From: Lewinella sp. W8
GTDB lineage: Bacteria; Bacteroidota; Bacteroidia; Chitinophagales; Saprospiraceae
NCBI RefSeq assembly: GCF_004375085.3
Contig: NZ_SNAQ03000008.1
Location: 184,899-248,898 of the forward strand
Length of the DNA stretch: 64,000 bases
Direction of reading: 5' to 3'
A program made the translations under genes and the position numbers. Shown here piece after piece: positions 55,303-64,000 of the stretch (its first letter is position 1; each line of letters opens with the position of its first letter). The notes under the pieces were generated by a model, which was given only the letters and a program-made list of their open reading frames with translations, had not been told where the DNA came from and ran no database searches.

Positions 55303-56439
55303 ATGAACCTGAAACGCCCGCACTGGTTGGCCGGCCTGGCAATGTTGCCGCTCCTCTACGCGGTGAGAAAGCTACGTAATGACCCCCAGTTCGGTGCTAA
55401 GCCCTCCGCCATTCTTGCCCGAAACGTGCGGTCTTCCTCCGGATGGCGGCGGGGCTCCTTCCGCAACCTGGAACGCACTCCCATTCAGGAAGATTTGGGG
55501 AGCTTGCTCGGAGATTTGTACGGATACCTTAAATCCAAACACACCCAACCCACCGTCCCCCTGCCCGTAGCTCCCAATAAAGCTTCTGCTTTCCCGGAAG
55601 TAGATCAGGATCACCTTACCTGGTACGGGCACTCCACCGTGCGCCTGGAAACCGGCGGTAAGACCATTTTATTCGACCCCATGCTGGGTGATTGGGTGGC
55701 ACCAATTCCCTTTTTGGGGCACCGTTTCCCCTACGAAAACTATCAGCCCCTCGAGGACTTTGGAGAGATTGATCTGATCGTATATTCTCACGATCATTAC
55801 GACCACCTCGACTTTGACACCCTGATGGCCCTCAAAGACCGTACGAGAGCCTTCCTCGTACCACTGGGTGTTGGGGCTCACCTTCGGGCGTGGGGCATCT
55901 CCGAAGAAAAAATCACCGAAATAGATTGGTGGGAAAGCGTAGAGCTCACCGGTTGTCGGTTTACCGCCACTCCCGCCCGGCATTTTAGCGGCCGATCTCC
56001 GGCAACGAGGAACAAAACGCTGTGGTGTGGATACGCCATTGATACCAGGTATCACCGCCTGTACTTCGGTGGAGACAGTGGCTACGGCAGTCATTTTCGG
56101 ACCATTGGCCAACGACTGGGTAAATTTGACCTGACCATGCTGGACAGCGGGCAGTATCACGCCCGCTGGAAGAACATCCACATGCAGCCCGAGGAAGCCC
56201 TCAGGGCGCATCAGGATCTCGGTGGACGCGCCTTACTGCCCATTCACTGGGGAGCCTTCAGCCTAAGCAATCATCCCTGGTTTGATCCCGCCGAGCGCAT
56301 TATTAAGGCCGATCAGGATGAATGCGTGCTAAGCCCGATGGTGGGGCAGCGCTTTGCCGTGAACGCGGAAGACTGTAAATCCCGCTGGTGGCAGGAGGTC
56401 GTACAGCGACCATCAATTTACGATGCGGCCAAGGCGTAG
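55303..56439 (+). CDS. metallo-beta-lactamase-fold hydrolase, NAPE-PLD-like
   Basis: 378 aa. N-terminal hydrophobic segment (WLAGLAMLPLLYAV) could anchor it. The fold motif YSHDHYDHLDFDTLM near 162 (HxHxDH type), TPARHFSGRSPAT, YFGGDSGYGSHF, and LLPIHWGAFSLSNHPW are the NAPE-PLD/UlaG arrangement. These enzymes cleave N-acylphosphatidylethanolamines (eukaryotes) or related phosphodiesters; the bacterial substrate is unknown. Its 3' end is 9 bp from the convergent small membrane gene. Confidence 0.9.
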   Translation: MNLKRPHWLAGLAMLPLLYAVRKLRNDPQFGAKPSAILARNVRSSSGWRRGSFRNLERTPIQEDLGSLLGDLYGYLKSKHTQPTVPLPVAPNKASAFPEVDQDHLTWYGHSTVRLETGGKTILFDPMLGDWVAPIPFLGHRFPYENYQPLEDFGEIDLIVYSHDHYDHLDFDTLMALKDRTRAFLVPLGVGAHLRAWGISEEKITEIDWWESVELTGCRFTATPARHFSGRSPATRNKTLWCGYAIDTRYHRLYFGGDSGYGSHFRTIGQRLGKFDLTMLDSGQYHARWKNIHMQPEEALRAHQDLGGRALLPIHWGAFSLSNHPWFDPAERIIKADQDECVLSPMVGQRFAVNAEDCKSRWWQEVVQRPSIYDAAKA

Positions 56440-56448
56440 CCTTGCAGC

Positions 56449-56631
56449 TTATCGCCCCACGGTGCGGAGCAGCCCCATACCCGTGAGGAAGAAAATGCCC
56501 CCGATAATGGAAACGCCCCAGGGATTTTGGCCGAAGGCCATACCCTTGTTAAAAATGGCCATTACACCAACCGCGAGGCCGATGGCTCCCACAACGGTAA
56601 ACACAATGGCGAGAATTTGCTTGCTCTTCAC
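56449..56631 (-). CDS. small two-helix membrane protein
   Basis: 60 aa when started at GTG 56631 (MKSKQILAIVFTVVGAIGLA); a TTG at 56646 would add 5 residues. Two hydrophobic segments: ILAIVFTVVGAIGLAVGVMA and GVSIIGGIFFLTGMGLL. Similar tiny proteins are common in Bacteroidota with no assigned function. Too short to place in a family. Confidence 0.7.
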   Translation of the reverse strand: MKSKQILAIVFTVVGAIGLAVGVMAIFNKGMAFGQNPWGVSIIGGIFFLTGMGLLRTVGR

Positions 56632-56697
56632 GTAACTATATTTCAAGCAAATGTAGGAAGCCCGTCAGACATCCCGTATCCCCGACCGGGGATTAGT

Positions 56698-58158
56698 TCA
56701 GGACAGAATCCCCCTGACCACATGGCCGTGTACGTCCGTTAAGCGATACCGACGCCCCTGGTGCTTGAAGGTCAGTCGTTCGTGGTCAACACCAAGCAGG
56801 TGCAGGATGGTGGCCTGAAAGTCATGAACATGAACACCGTCTTCCACTACGTTGTAGCTAAAATCATCCGTTTTCCCGTAGACCGTTCCGGGCTTCACGC
56901 CTCCGCCCGCCATCCAGACACTAAAGCACCTTGGGTGGTGGTCCCGCCCGAAATTAGTTTTGGTCAGCTTGCCCTGGCTGAAACTGGTCCGGCCGAACTC
57001 TCCTCCCCAGATCACCAGGGTATCCTCCAGTAGACCGCGCTGTTTGAGGTCCTTTACCAGGGCCGCACTGGCCTGATCGCTGCTTTTTGTCAACATCTGG
57101 ATGTCTCGGGGTAGGTTACCGTGCTGGTCCCACCCCATGTGATAGAGTTGCACGAAGGGTACGTCCCTTTCGGCCAGCCTGCGGGCCAGCAGACAATTGG
57201 CGGCAAAGGTTCCGGGCACCCTGGCTTCCGGGCCGTATAGGTCAAAGATGTAGTCGGGTTCGTCGCTGAAATCGGTAATCTCCGGCACGCTGGCCTGCAT
57301 CCGATAGGCCATCTCATACTGATTGATCTTGGAATCTATCTCGGAATCGCCCCAGTGCTTTTGTTGTTCCTTATCAAGGGCCGCGATTACGTCCAGTTCG
57401 CGGCGGCGGCGGTCCCGGGTAATGCCGGATGGATTACCCAGGTAGAGTACTGGATCGGCACCGTTTCGGAACTGAACGCCCTGGTGGTGGCTGGGCAGGA
57501 ATCCGCTGCTCCACGCCTGCATATTCAGGTTCTGGGGGTCGGGTTTCCCCTTGGATAGGAGCACGACGAAGGCCGGAAGGTTTTCGTTGCTACTCCCCAA
57601 TCCGTAACTCATCCAGCTACCGATACTTGGTCGCCCCACCTGCTGGCTACCCGTTTGCAAAAAGATAACCGCCGGCTCGTGATTGATGGCTTCCGTGTAC
57701 ATGGAATTGATCACGCAAATGTCTTCCGCCACCTGTGCGGTATACGGCATCAGACTACTGAAGTATCCTCCGGTTTTGGGGTGGCGGTGAAAGGCAAAGG
57801 GAGAGCCTACCAGGGGAAAAGATGACTGACTGGCCAGCATCCCGGAAAGCCGCTGATTACCCCGTACGGAGTCGGGGATCTCTTCGCCCCAACGTTCGTT
57901 CAGCAGGGGTTTGTAATCGAAGGTTTCGATCTGACTGGGTGCTCCGCTCTGAAACAGATAAATGATGCGTTTGGCCTTGGGGGCATGGTGGAGGGCGCCC
58001 AGGGCACCGCCGCCGCCCACGATCGGCGCCGGTTGCTGGCCCGAAAGCAGACCGGGCTGCAGCAGTCCGCCCAGGGCCAGGGCACCGAGGCCCTTAGTGG
58101 TGGTCTTCAAAAATTCCCGCCGGGTGGCGAAGTAATGAGCGCGCTGAAGGTCAGTCAT
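56698..58158 (-). CDS. DUF1501 family protein (sulfatase-like fold), Tat-like signal
   Basis: 486 aa. Twin-arginine-like N-terminus (TRREFLKTTTKGLGALALGG), then the DUF1501 opening KAKRIIYLFQSGAPSQIETF, YKPLLNERWGEEIPDSVRGN, VINSMYTEAINHEP, FVQLYHMGWDQHGNLPRDIQ, VIWGGEFGRTSFSQGK and a C-terminal HDFQATILHLLGVDHERLTF. In Planctomycetes and related bacteria this family always pairs with PSD1 proteins, as here (24 bp to the PSD1 gene). Function of the pair is unknown; sulfatase-like metal residues are present, so a hydrolase is plausible. The twin-Arg leader suggests export folded. Confidence 0.92.
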   Translation of the reverse strand: MTDLQRAHYFATRREFLKTTTKGLGALALGGLLQPGLLSGQQPAPIVGGGGALGALHHAPKAKRIIYLFQSGAPSQIETFDYKPLLNERWGEEIPDSVRGNQRLSGMLASQSSFPLVGSPFAFHRHPKTGGYFSSLMPYTAQVAEDICVINSMYTEAINHEPAVIFLQTGSQQVGRPSIGSWMSYGLGSSNENLPAFVVLLSKGKPDPQNLNMQAWSSGFLPSHHQGVQFRNGADPVLYLGNPSGITRDRRRRELDVIAALDKEQQKHWGDSEIDSKINQYEMAYRMQASVPEITDFSDEPDYIFDLYGPEARVPGTFAANCLLARRLAERDVPFVQLYHMGWDQHGNLPRDIQMLTKSSDQASAALVKDLKQRGLLEDTLVIWGGEFGRTSFSQGKLTKTNFGRDHHPRCFSVWMAGGGVKPGTVYGKTDDFSYNVVEDGVHVHDFQATILHLLGVDHERLTFKHQGRRYRLTDVHGHVVRGILS

Positions 58159-58182
58159 GATTAGGGGTTACTGAGGTGGACA

Positions 58183-61100
58183 CTAGTTTTTAAAGTAGCC
58201 TTCGGTGGAGTTCATAACGGTGTTGGCTACCCGTGCCATGGCGGCTACCCTTTCGGCTCCGGGGCTCAGGTCGGTTGGGTGATACCCGATGTTCAGAAAA
58301 TCCTGAGTAGCCAGCGGGTTACGGTGAAAATAGGCAAGTTCATCTTCGTAGAACTGCGTGATGATCTCCCGTTCGGCGCTGGTGGGCGGACGGCCAATCA
58401 GGGTCCGGAATACTTCGGCACTGGCCGAGGCCGGATCCTCGATCCGCTGCAAGGTCCGGCTGGCCAGCGCACGACAGGCGGCAATGGTCTGTGGGTCATT
58501 CAGCAGGACCAGGGCCTGCAGTGGGGTGTTGGAACGCTGCCGGCGCACCTGGCATTCACCCCGGGTGCTGGCGTCAAAGACCATCATGGCGGGTGGAGGC
58601 GCGTTCCGTTTCCAGAAGGTGTACAGGCTGCGGCGGTACAATCCGTTGTCGGTGTCCACCTCGTAGGCCGGTGAGTGGCCGTGGCTACTGAGTTCGCGCC
58701 ACAGGCCGGGGGGCTGATAGGGAAAAACCGAGGCGCCGCCGACCTTCTCCTCCAGTAATCCACTGGCCGCCAGCAGATTGTCCCGGACCATCTCCGCTGA
58801 TCTCCGGTACCGCTGGCCGCGGGCCAGCAACTTGTTATCCGGGTCGACCTCCCGGAGTTCCTCCCGGATGACGGACGATTGGCGGTAGGTAGCCGCAGTA
58901 ACCATCTGCCGGATGAGGCGCTTCACGTCCCATCCGTGCTCGCGGAAATCAACGGCCAGCCAGTCCAGCAGTTCCGGGTGGGAGGGCAGACTCCCCTGGT
59001 TACCAAAATCTTCTACGGACTCCACGATGCCGCGGCCAAACATTAGGTACCACAGCTGGTTAACCGCCACGCGGGCCGTCAGGGGGTTATCGGGGTGCGT
59101 TAGCCATTTGCCCAACCCGAAGCGGTTTTTGGGCAGGTCTTCCGGCCAGTCCATCAGGGCTTCCGGAATACCGCGTTCCACGGGTTCCCCGTGGGCATCA
59201 TAGACGCCCCGATCGAGCACGTAGGTGGGGCGCAGGCGGGTGTCATCCCCCATCACCATCACCTCCCGGACCGTATCGATGGTTTCCACCGCCCGGGTGC
59301 GGAGGGCGGTCAGTTCCGCTCTGGCGGATTGCAAACCTGCTGCCCGGTGCAACTGGTGATATTCCGATAATTCCTGGCCATTCTGACCAACCTGGAACCT
59401 GCCCTCCGGGCCCTCATAAAGATATCTGGCCAGCAAATCTCCCGCCTCGGTATTGAGCACCCGGATTTCGTCGAGCATACCCTCCTCAAAGTCCTGGTCG
59501 TAGTGGCGGGCCCCGATGGTCAGCCCATTATACCGTTCATAGACCAGAGCCTTCTGGTAGGTATACGGACGGGTGCTGCGGACCAAATGGTCACGGATGA
59601 CGGCCGGACTCACCCGCTGACCGTCCCGGTAAACCCGCATGCCTTCGGCCTGGCTGCTACCGTCATAACTCCAAACAAAGTGGGTCCACTCGTTATTGAC
59701 CAGCGGTTGGTCAATCCGCAGATCGATGGACTGAAAAGGATGGGCGTGATTCAGGCGCAGATGCACCCGATTACTGTCGATCATGACGTCCCAGCCGCGG
59801 TAACCCTGGTTCTTGTTGTTGCCGTTGAAGAATGCGTGGCCTTCGGGAATAAATTTGACGGTTTTGATCCAAAAACTTACCGTGAAGGGCTCGGACCGTT
59901 CAAACTGTGAGCCTTCCCCATCCGCGACCAGCTGACCTTCTCCGGAACGGATACCGCGCCCGTACTTCCCCGTTGCCAGCTCCATACTGTTCCACTTCAC
60001 CGCTCCACCCGGTGCCAAATCCCGGAGGGGATCCTGGTCAAAATTGAGGTAATTTACCGTGTGCTCCTCCATCGTTTTCCGGAGGTCATTTTTAGTGGGC
60101 GTGGCCGCAGGTGCCGGCATTTCCTGACGAAGCAAAGATATATTACGCTCTTTTTCGGCGATCATGGCTTCCAGGTGCTCCTGAATGGCCTGGGTCGCCG
60201 AATCCGGAAGTGGCAGGGTTGGTCCGGCGTTCATCGCGTAAAAGTTCTCCACCATCTGCCCATTTTCCAGGGCGTTCAGGGCAAAGATGGCGTCTCCCCG
60301 CTCCACCGTATTGTTGAAGAAACTGAAGAGCTCGAAGTAGTCCTTTTGGGAAATGGGATCGTACTTGTGATCGTGGCAACGGGCGCAACCCATGGTCAGT
60401 CCCAGAAAGGCCGTCCCTACCGTATTGGTGCGGTCGGCCACGTACTCCACCCGGAATTCCTCGGCGATGATGCCGCCCTCAGAATTCTGCTTGTGGTTAC
60501 GGTTGAAGGTGGTGGCCAGAATCTGTTCCCGGCTGGGATCTTCAAACTGGTCTCCCCCGACCTGCCACTCGATGAAGTCGTCGTAGGGTAAGTTTCGGTT
60601 GTAGGCCGAAATTACCCAGTCGCGGTAGGGCCACAGGGCGTGGTGAAAATCATCCAGGTAGCCTTCGGAGTCCGCAAAGCGGGCCACGTCCAGCCAGTAG
60701 GTTGCCATCCGTTCGCCGTAGGCGGGGCGGGCCAGCAGCTCGTCTACCAGCTGCTCGTACCAGTCTGGCCGCTGATCCTTCGTCCATTGATCTAGTTCGC
60801 TCAGGCTTGGGGGCAGACCGTTCAGGTCAAAGAAGACCCGGCGGATGAGGTATTCCCGCTCTGCTTCCGGGGCCGGACTTACGTCAGCGGCGGCGTGACC
60901 CGCCGCCACAAACCGGTCAATTTCGTTGTGGGCCCATTGTCCACCTGCGTTCGGCACCGGCGGTTGTTCCGGAGGCGTGAAGGCCCAGTGGGTTTTGTAC
61001 TTGGCGCCCTGTTGCACCCATTTGGTCAGGACGGCGATTTCCCAGTCATCGAGCTGCAGGTTACTTTCCGGAGTGGGCATAATTAAGTCCGGATCTTGGG

Positions 61101-61404
61101 CATTGATGCGCCTGATCATCTCACTTTTACCGGGACTACCGGGAACAATGGCGAAGCCATTGCCACTGGACAGGGGGGCGTAGGCCTCCTCCGCGATGTC
61201 CAGGCGAAGGTCCGCCTGTTGGTTCTGGGCGTCGGGTCCGTGGCAGGCAAAACAGCGATCCGATAAAATCGGCTTTACGTGGAAGTTGTAGTCAATTTTA
61301 TCCGGAAGTGAAGCGTAGGCTTCCGCGACTTCCTCCATCATGTCCGGACCGCAGGCCGTGCACAATCCGATTATTCCCAGGGAAATTAAGAATCCGTACC
61401 GCAA
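58183..61404 (-). CDS. PSD1/planctomycete cytochrome c domain lipoprotein with LamG-like domain
   Basis: 1073 aa, TTG start at 61404. N-terminal lipobox LCTAC (Cys18). One cytochrome c-like site DRCFACHGPDAQNQQADLRL (C51-x2-C54-H55, PSCyt1). Then PSD1 (DUF1549) about 165-360 (REYLIRRVFFDLNGLPPSLS, ATYWLDVARFADSEGYLDDF), a LamG-like concanavalin domain about 460-650 (PFTVSFWIKTVKFIPEGHAF), and DUF1553 to the end (FGLGKWLTHPDNPLTARVAV, SNTPLQALVLLNDPQTIAAC). A dispersed repeat at 60097 lies in the PSCyt1-PSD1 linker (MPAPAATPTK). Function unknown; likely electron transfer linked to polysaccharide processing. Confidence 0.92.
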   Translation of the reverse strand: MRYGFLISLGIIGLCTACGPDMMEEVAEAYASLPDKIDYNFHVKPILSDRCFACHGPDAQNQQADLRLDIAEEAYAPLSSGNGFAIVPGSPGKSEMIRRINAQDPDLIMPTPESNLQLDDWEIAVLTKWVQQGAKYKTHWAFTPPEQPPVPNAGGQWAHNEIDRFVAAGHAAADVSPAPEAEREYLIRRVFFDLNGLPPSLSELDQWTKDQRPDWYEQLVDELLARPAYGERMATYWLDVARFADSEGYLDDFHHALWPYRDWVISAYNRNLPYDDFIEWQVGGDQFEDPSREQILATTFNRNHKQNSEGGIIAEEFRVEYVADRTNTVGTAFLGLTMGCARCHDHKYDPISQKDYFELFSFFNNTVERGDAIFALNALENGQMVENFYAMNAGPTLPLPDSATQAIQEHLEAMIAEKERNISLLRQEMPAPAATPTKNDLRKTMEEHTVNYLNFDQDPLRDLAPGGAVKWNSMELATGKYGRGIRSGEGQLVADGEGSQFERSEPFTVSFWIKTVKFIPEGHAFFNGNNKNQGYRGWDVMIDSNRVHLRLNHAHPFQSIDLRIDQPLVNNEWTHFVWSYDGSSQAEGMRVYRDGQRVSPAVIRDHLVRSTRPYTYQKALVYERYNGLTIGARHYDQDFEEGMLDEIRVLNTEAGDLLARYLYEGPEGRFQVGQNGQELSEYHQLHRAAGLQSARAELTALRTRAVETIDTVREVMVMGDDTRLRPTYVLDRGVYDAHGEPVERGIPEALMDWPEDLPKNRFGLGKWLTHPDNPLTARVAVNQLWYLMFGRGIVESVEDFGNQGSLPSHPELLDWLAVDFREHGWDVKRLIRQMVTAATYRQSSVIREELREVDPDNKLLARGQRYRRSAEMVRDNLLAASGLLEEKVGGASVFPYQPPGLWRELSSHGHSPAYEVDTDNGLYRRSLYTFWKRNAPPPAMMVFDASTRGECQVRRQRSNTPLQALVLLNDPQTIAACRALASRTLQRIEDPASASAEVFRTLIGRPPTSAEREIITQFYEDELAYFHRNPLATQDFLNIGYHPTDLSPGAERVAAMARVANTVMNSTEGYFKN
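60097..60117 (+). repeat. dispersed GC-rich repeat inside the PSD1 gene
   Basis: GGGCGTGGCCGCAGGTGCC then GG; the gene reads it antisense as PAPAATP. Missing two bases of the GGGG run compared with 41185-41205. Confidence 0.55.
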
Positions 61405-61595
61405 GGCTGTTGAGTTTTATTCATCAAGTTACTCCCCAAACGCTGGTTGGGTTAGCGGCCAAGAAGGCACCCGGCCAAGCACTACGTCATTCGGGGTAAA
61501 GACGTCTAAAATACGTCAACCCCCTGGTATTCAGGGTTATTTTAAGGTCGCCCGGCATACCGACCAAACAGGTTTCGCCCTCCAAAAACCACTCC

Positions 61596-62981
61596 ATGCA
61601 ACGCCGTAAGTTTCTCCGAAATTCCGCTCTTTTTACCGCCATGCTGGCCGCCGGTCAGGCCAGTGCCTTTACGGCCTGGAAATCGGGGACGCAAAAGCGT
61701 ATCGCTTTGGTAGGGGCCGGAATCCGGGGGACAACCCTGTGGGGCAAGAACCTGGTGGAAAACTACGGCAAGCAAGTGCGGTTTGTCGGGCTTTGCGACA
61801 TTAATCCCGGAAGATTGGCTCACGGCCTGCGCTATACGGGGATGCAATGCCCCACCTTCGACAACTTTGACGAAATGATGCGGCGCACCGCTCCGGAGTG
61901 GGTCATCGTCACGACGGTTGACAACACCCACCATGAATTCATCATCAAGGCCATGGAGGCCGGTGCTAACGTCATCACCGAAAAACCCATGACCACCACG
62001 GCGGACAAATGTCAGGCCATCTTGGACACCCAAAAGCGGACGGGTAAGGAGGTCCTGGTCACCTTTAACTACCGTCATCAACCCCACGCTACGGCCATCA
62101 AACAACTTCTGCACGAAGAGCGCCTCGGCCGGGTAACGAGTGTGGACTTTAACTGGTACCTGAACGTATACCATGGCGCCAGTTATTTCCGCCGTTGGCA
62201 CGGCTACGTAGAAAAGGGAGGATCACTTTGGGTGCACAAAGCTACCCACCACTTCGATTTGCTCAACTGGTGGATTGGCGCGGACCCGGTGGAAGTAAGC
62301 GCCTACGGTGCGTTGGAGCACTATGGTAAAAACGGTCCGTTCCGGAGCAAGAACTGTCGGTCCTGCCCCCACAAAAAGGACTGTCGGTATTATTGGGACA
62401 TCACCAAACAACCCTTTTTGATGGACCTCTACGCCAAAAATGAAAAGTACGACGGTTATCTCCGAGATGCCTGCGTGTATCGGGAAGACATCGACATCTG
62501 GGATAAAATGAGTGCCCAGATTCTTTACGACAATGGCGTAGTGGTGAATTATTCCCTGACGACCTACTCCCCCTACGAAGGCTGGCGAGTTGCCTTTAAC
62601 GGGGAAAACGGCCGGCTGGATTCCTGGCAGGACATTCCCTACCAAAAGGGTGAGTATACCCCCGCCGAACAGGAAGACCTGCACGCCGCCGAGATGGCTA
62701 CCGGCCGGGAAGAGATTCCCACCGAATTTCATGAAATCATTGTGCACGATAATTTTTCTCCGGACTTTGAGTCCATCAAAGTGCCCAAATACCGCTACGG
62801 CCACGGGGGAGGCGATAAGCGGATGCTTGATTACCTTTTCGTCAATCCGGACGCGGCTGACCCTCTGGGGCACATGGCGGGAACCCGTGACGGAGCGCTA
62901 TCCATTCTGGTGGGTATTGCCGCCAGGAAATCCATTGCGGAGCGTCGGGCCGTTCGGCTGGATGAACTGGTTAAGGTGTAG
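61596..62981 (+). CDS. Gfo/Idh/MocA-family oxidoreductase, twin-arginine leader
   Basis: 461 aa. N-terminal QRRKFLRNSALFTAMLAAGQ looks Tat-like. Rossmann NAD(P) domain: KRIALVGAGIRGTTLWG, VRFVGLCDINPGRL, WVIVTTVDNTHHEFIIKAME and the catalytic-lysine motif VITEKPMTTT. The C-terminal GFO_IDH_MocA substrate domain has WLNVYHGASYF-like residues and KATHHFDLLNWWIG. A Cys cluster NCRSCPHKKDC (about 253-263) with a later Cys in LRDACVYRED is unusual and might bind metal. Its position next to the DUF1501/PSD1 pair, divergently, suggests a shared sugar pathway (inference). Confidence 0.9.
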   Translation: MQRRKFLRNSALFTAMLAAGQASAFTAWKSGTQKRIALVGAGIRGTTLWGKNLVENYGKQVRFVGLCDINPGRLAHGLRYTGMQCPTFDNFDEMMRRTAPEWVIVTTVDNTHHEFIIKAMEAGANVITEKPMTTTADKCQAILDTQKRTGKEVLVTFNYRHQPHATAIKQLLHEERLGRVTSVDFNWYLNVYHGASYFRRWHGYVEKGGSLWVHKATHHFDLLNWWIGADPVEVSAYGALEHYGKNGPFRSKNCRSCPHKKDCRYYWDITKQPFLMDLYAKNEKYDGYLRDACVYREDIDIWDKMSAQILYDNGVVVNYSLTTYSPYEGWRVAFNGENGRLDSWQDIPYQKGEYTPAEQEDLHAAEMATGREEIPTEFHEIIVHDNFSPDFESIKVPKYRYGHGGGDKRMLDYLFVNPDAADPLGHMAGTRDGALSILVGIAARKSIAERRAVRLDELVKV

Positions 62982-63154
62982 ATGAGGCTTTAAGATTTAG
63001 GTTGAAGACCTTAGTGCTCCTCGGATGCGTCGAAGCGCAGCGCAGCCCATCCTAGGTGTTACGTGCCCAATTGGCTATCCCTGCCCCGCTCGACGCATCG
63101 GATGGCCCCTCACTCCGTTCGGGAGACATCCAATGAGCGAGCAACCAGCAACTA

Positions 63155-63500
63155 ACCCCAAAAACGGATGTAGTATGATGGAATTTAGAGACAGGGACCA
63201 GTGCATCTTGCTCTGGTTTCCCCGCCTTTGTCGTACTTCTACATATCTACGCGGAAGTCCAAAATTCGACCCCAAAAATGGGTGTGGCATGATGGAATCC
63301 AGGGACAGGAACTAGCACATCTTGCTCCGATTCTCCATCTTTGTCGTACTTCTACATATCTACGAGGAAGCCCGAAAGTCAGTCCCACAATCCAGCTTTG
63401 GTAAAGTAGGATTGGAGGATGGGGTTGGCGTATTTCGTTCCGGTTTCCCCGCCTTTGTCGTACTTCTAAATATCTACGCGGGATGGCAAAATCCCGCCGT
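63155..63500. repeat. about three tandem units of 113-114 bp
   Basis: The segment TTTGTCGTACTTCTACATAT begins at 63227 and 63340, and recurs with one change (CTAAATAT) at 63454, giving periods of 113 and 114 bp. The first two units also share CCCCAAAAA at their left and ATGATGGAAT in the middle; the third is diverged except near this core. No spacer-repeat alternation, so not a CRISPR. Confidence 0.85.
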
Positions 63501-63584
63501 TGAAAGTGGTTGTGATGCGGGGCGACTTCCCGGTGTATAGACGTATCTATACGTCAAGCTTGCCTCTCCCCCAACCACAAAAAA

Positions 63585-63618
63585 AACGGCCCCACCGGAT
63601 CATTCCGATGGGGCCGTT
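63585..63618 (-). terminator. terminator of the right-edge secreted protein gene
   Basis: Stem AACGGCCCCA/TGGGGCCGTT (63585-63594 with 63609-63618), followed on the minus strand by a T run (A run at 63579-63586 on the plus strand), 33 bp after the stop at 63651. Confidence 0.9.
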
Positions 63619-63650
63619 CGTCTATCCGTTTCGGATAGTGGTCGGTTCGC

Positions 63651-64000
63651 CTAGCGCACCACCACCATCTTCTTCGTGGCCGTGAAGTCACCGGCCGTGA
63701 TCGTGTAGCTCAGCACACCGGCCGCGCCACCAAGCTCACTTACGTTGAGCTCGATCACGTTGCGACCAGCAGCGCCCTCCAGTTCACGTACCAGCACCGT
63801 GCGGCCCTGGATGTCCTGGACGTTCAGCGTCACCTGACCGGCAGCGGCCAGCGTGTAGGCAATGCGCGTCGTCTCCGCTACCGGGTTGGGCGTGTTCTGC
63901 TCCAGACCGTTGATCGCCTCCGTGATCGCCAGATCACCGAAGTTCAGGTTCAGAGAACCAGCGCTTCCGTTAGCCGCCACACCTTCACGTACCGTGATGG
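63651..64000 (-). CDS. C-terminal part of a secreted protein with T9SS type A sorting domain (cut by window edge)
   Basis: Partial: the frame runs through the right edge, so only the last ~116 residues are seen, ending at 63651. The tail is the type IX secretion sorting domain: NGLEQNTPNPVAETTRIAYT, QVTLNVQDIQGRTVLVRELE, NVIELNVSELGGAAGVLSYT and KKMVVVR at the end. This domain directs export across the outer membrane and attachment to the surface. The N-terminal, functional part lies outside. It fits with the CHU_C protein elsewhere, showing an active T9SS in this organism. Confidence 0.93.
   Translation of the reverse strand, partial: ITVREGVAANGSAGSLNLNFGDLAITEAINGLEQNTPNPVAETTRIAYTLAAAGQVTLNVQDIQGRTVLVRELEGAAGRNVIELNVSELGGAAGVLSYTITAGDFTATKKMVVVR

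Larger units (their letters stand above)
62982..63650. other. non-coding region with inverted and tandem repeats
   Basis: Contains a perfect 10-bp inverted repeat GATGCGTCGA (63024-63033) / TCGACGCATC (63090-63099), the tandem repeat at 63155-63500, a GTATAGA-CGTA-TCTATAC hairpin (63535-63552) and a terminator at 63585. Small ORFs inside the repeats look spurious. Confidence 0.7.

Noticed and set aside
63155..63500. CRISPR array
   Set aside because: The repeating unit is ~113 bp with drift throughout. There are no short identical repeats separated by unique spacers and no cas genes.

Overview
The window reads as a chromosomal segment of a Bacteroidota bacterium. By feel it is most like the Saprospiria/Lewinella group, because base composition is high for the phylum. 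Supporting signs are a gliding-motility/T9SS C-terminal (CHU_C) protein, a second T9SS-type sorting tail at the right edge, Bacteroidota-type TAnnTTTG -7 boxes next to start codons, few recognisable Shine-Dalgarno sites, several TTG starts, lipid A (kdtA) and carotenoid (crtZ) genes, and a planctomycete-cytochrome/DUF1501 gene pair. The lineage is an inference from gene content only. No rRNA, tRNA, CRISPR array, insertion sequence, prophage or plasmid gene was seen.

Layout. 1-736: 5' part of valS. 737-1664: non-coding stretch with two 197-bp direct repeats. 1665-8522: exported di-haem peroxidase, a lipoprotein, an esterase, a membrane-embedded winged-helix regulator, a BNR-repeat protein, ribonuclease Z and an STAS protein. 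8933-13830: clpC, two tandem infC genes with TTG starts, and an lptE-like lipoprotein. 14051-22985: Crp/Fnr regulator, Nudix hydrolase, exported PHP phosphoesterase, a duplicated-domain secreted protein, an AraC regulator with an exported SRPBCC protein, a PQQ dehydrogenase-cytochrome c fusion and an alpha/beta hydrolase. 23196-25567: moeA plus a MobB-like/MobA fusion (molybdenum cofactor). 25610-36164: lipoprotein, giant surface protein, TM2-TPR-SHOCT protein, outer-membrane barrel, kdtA, dodecin, thioredoxin-like protein, amidase, ccmB. 36165-45358: two DUF805 proteins, engB, PlsB-like acyltransferase, crtZ, a tail-anchored protein, HDAC-like deacetylase, a periplasmic-binding lipoprotein and guaA. 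45516-53545: carboxypeptidase-regulatory-like protein, ArsR, second amidase, DUF2071, coiled-coil protein, gatB and a divergent GH13 protein. 53733-62981: MoxR-like AAA+ ATPase, NAPE-PLD-like hydrolase, DUF1501 plus PSD1/cytochrome pair and a Gfo/Idh/MocA oxidoreductase. 62982-64000: 113-bp tandem repeats and the tail of a secreted protein.

Most genes are housekeeping or envelope functions in one- to three-gene units, many ended by strong inverted-repeat terminators. The most unusual signals are not single genes. They are: (i) a dispersed GC-rich ~21-24 bp repeat found both between genes and inside genes in frame (kdtA, the GH13 gene, gatB, PSD1), once as an inverted pair; (ii) at least six genes where a TACCTTTG-like -7 box lies exactly 4 nt before ATG, which suggests leaderless transcripts; (iii) tandem infC paralogues with a leader able to form two mutually exclusive hairpins. 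I found no clear self-contained novel defence or mobile system.
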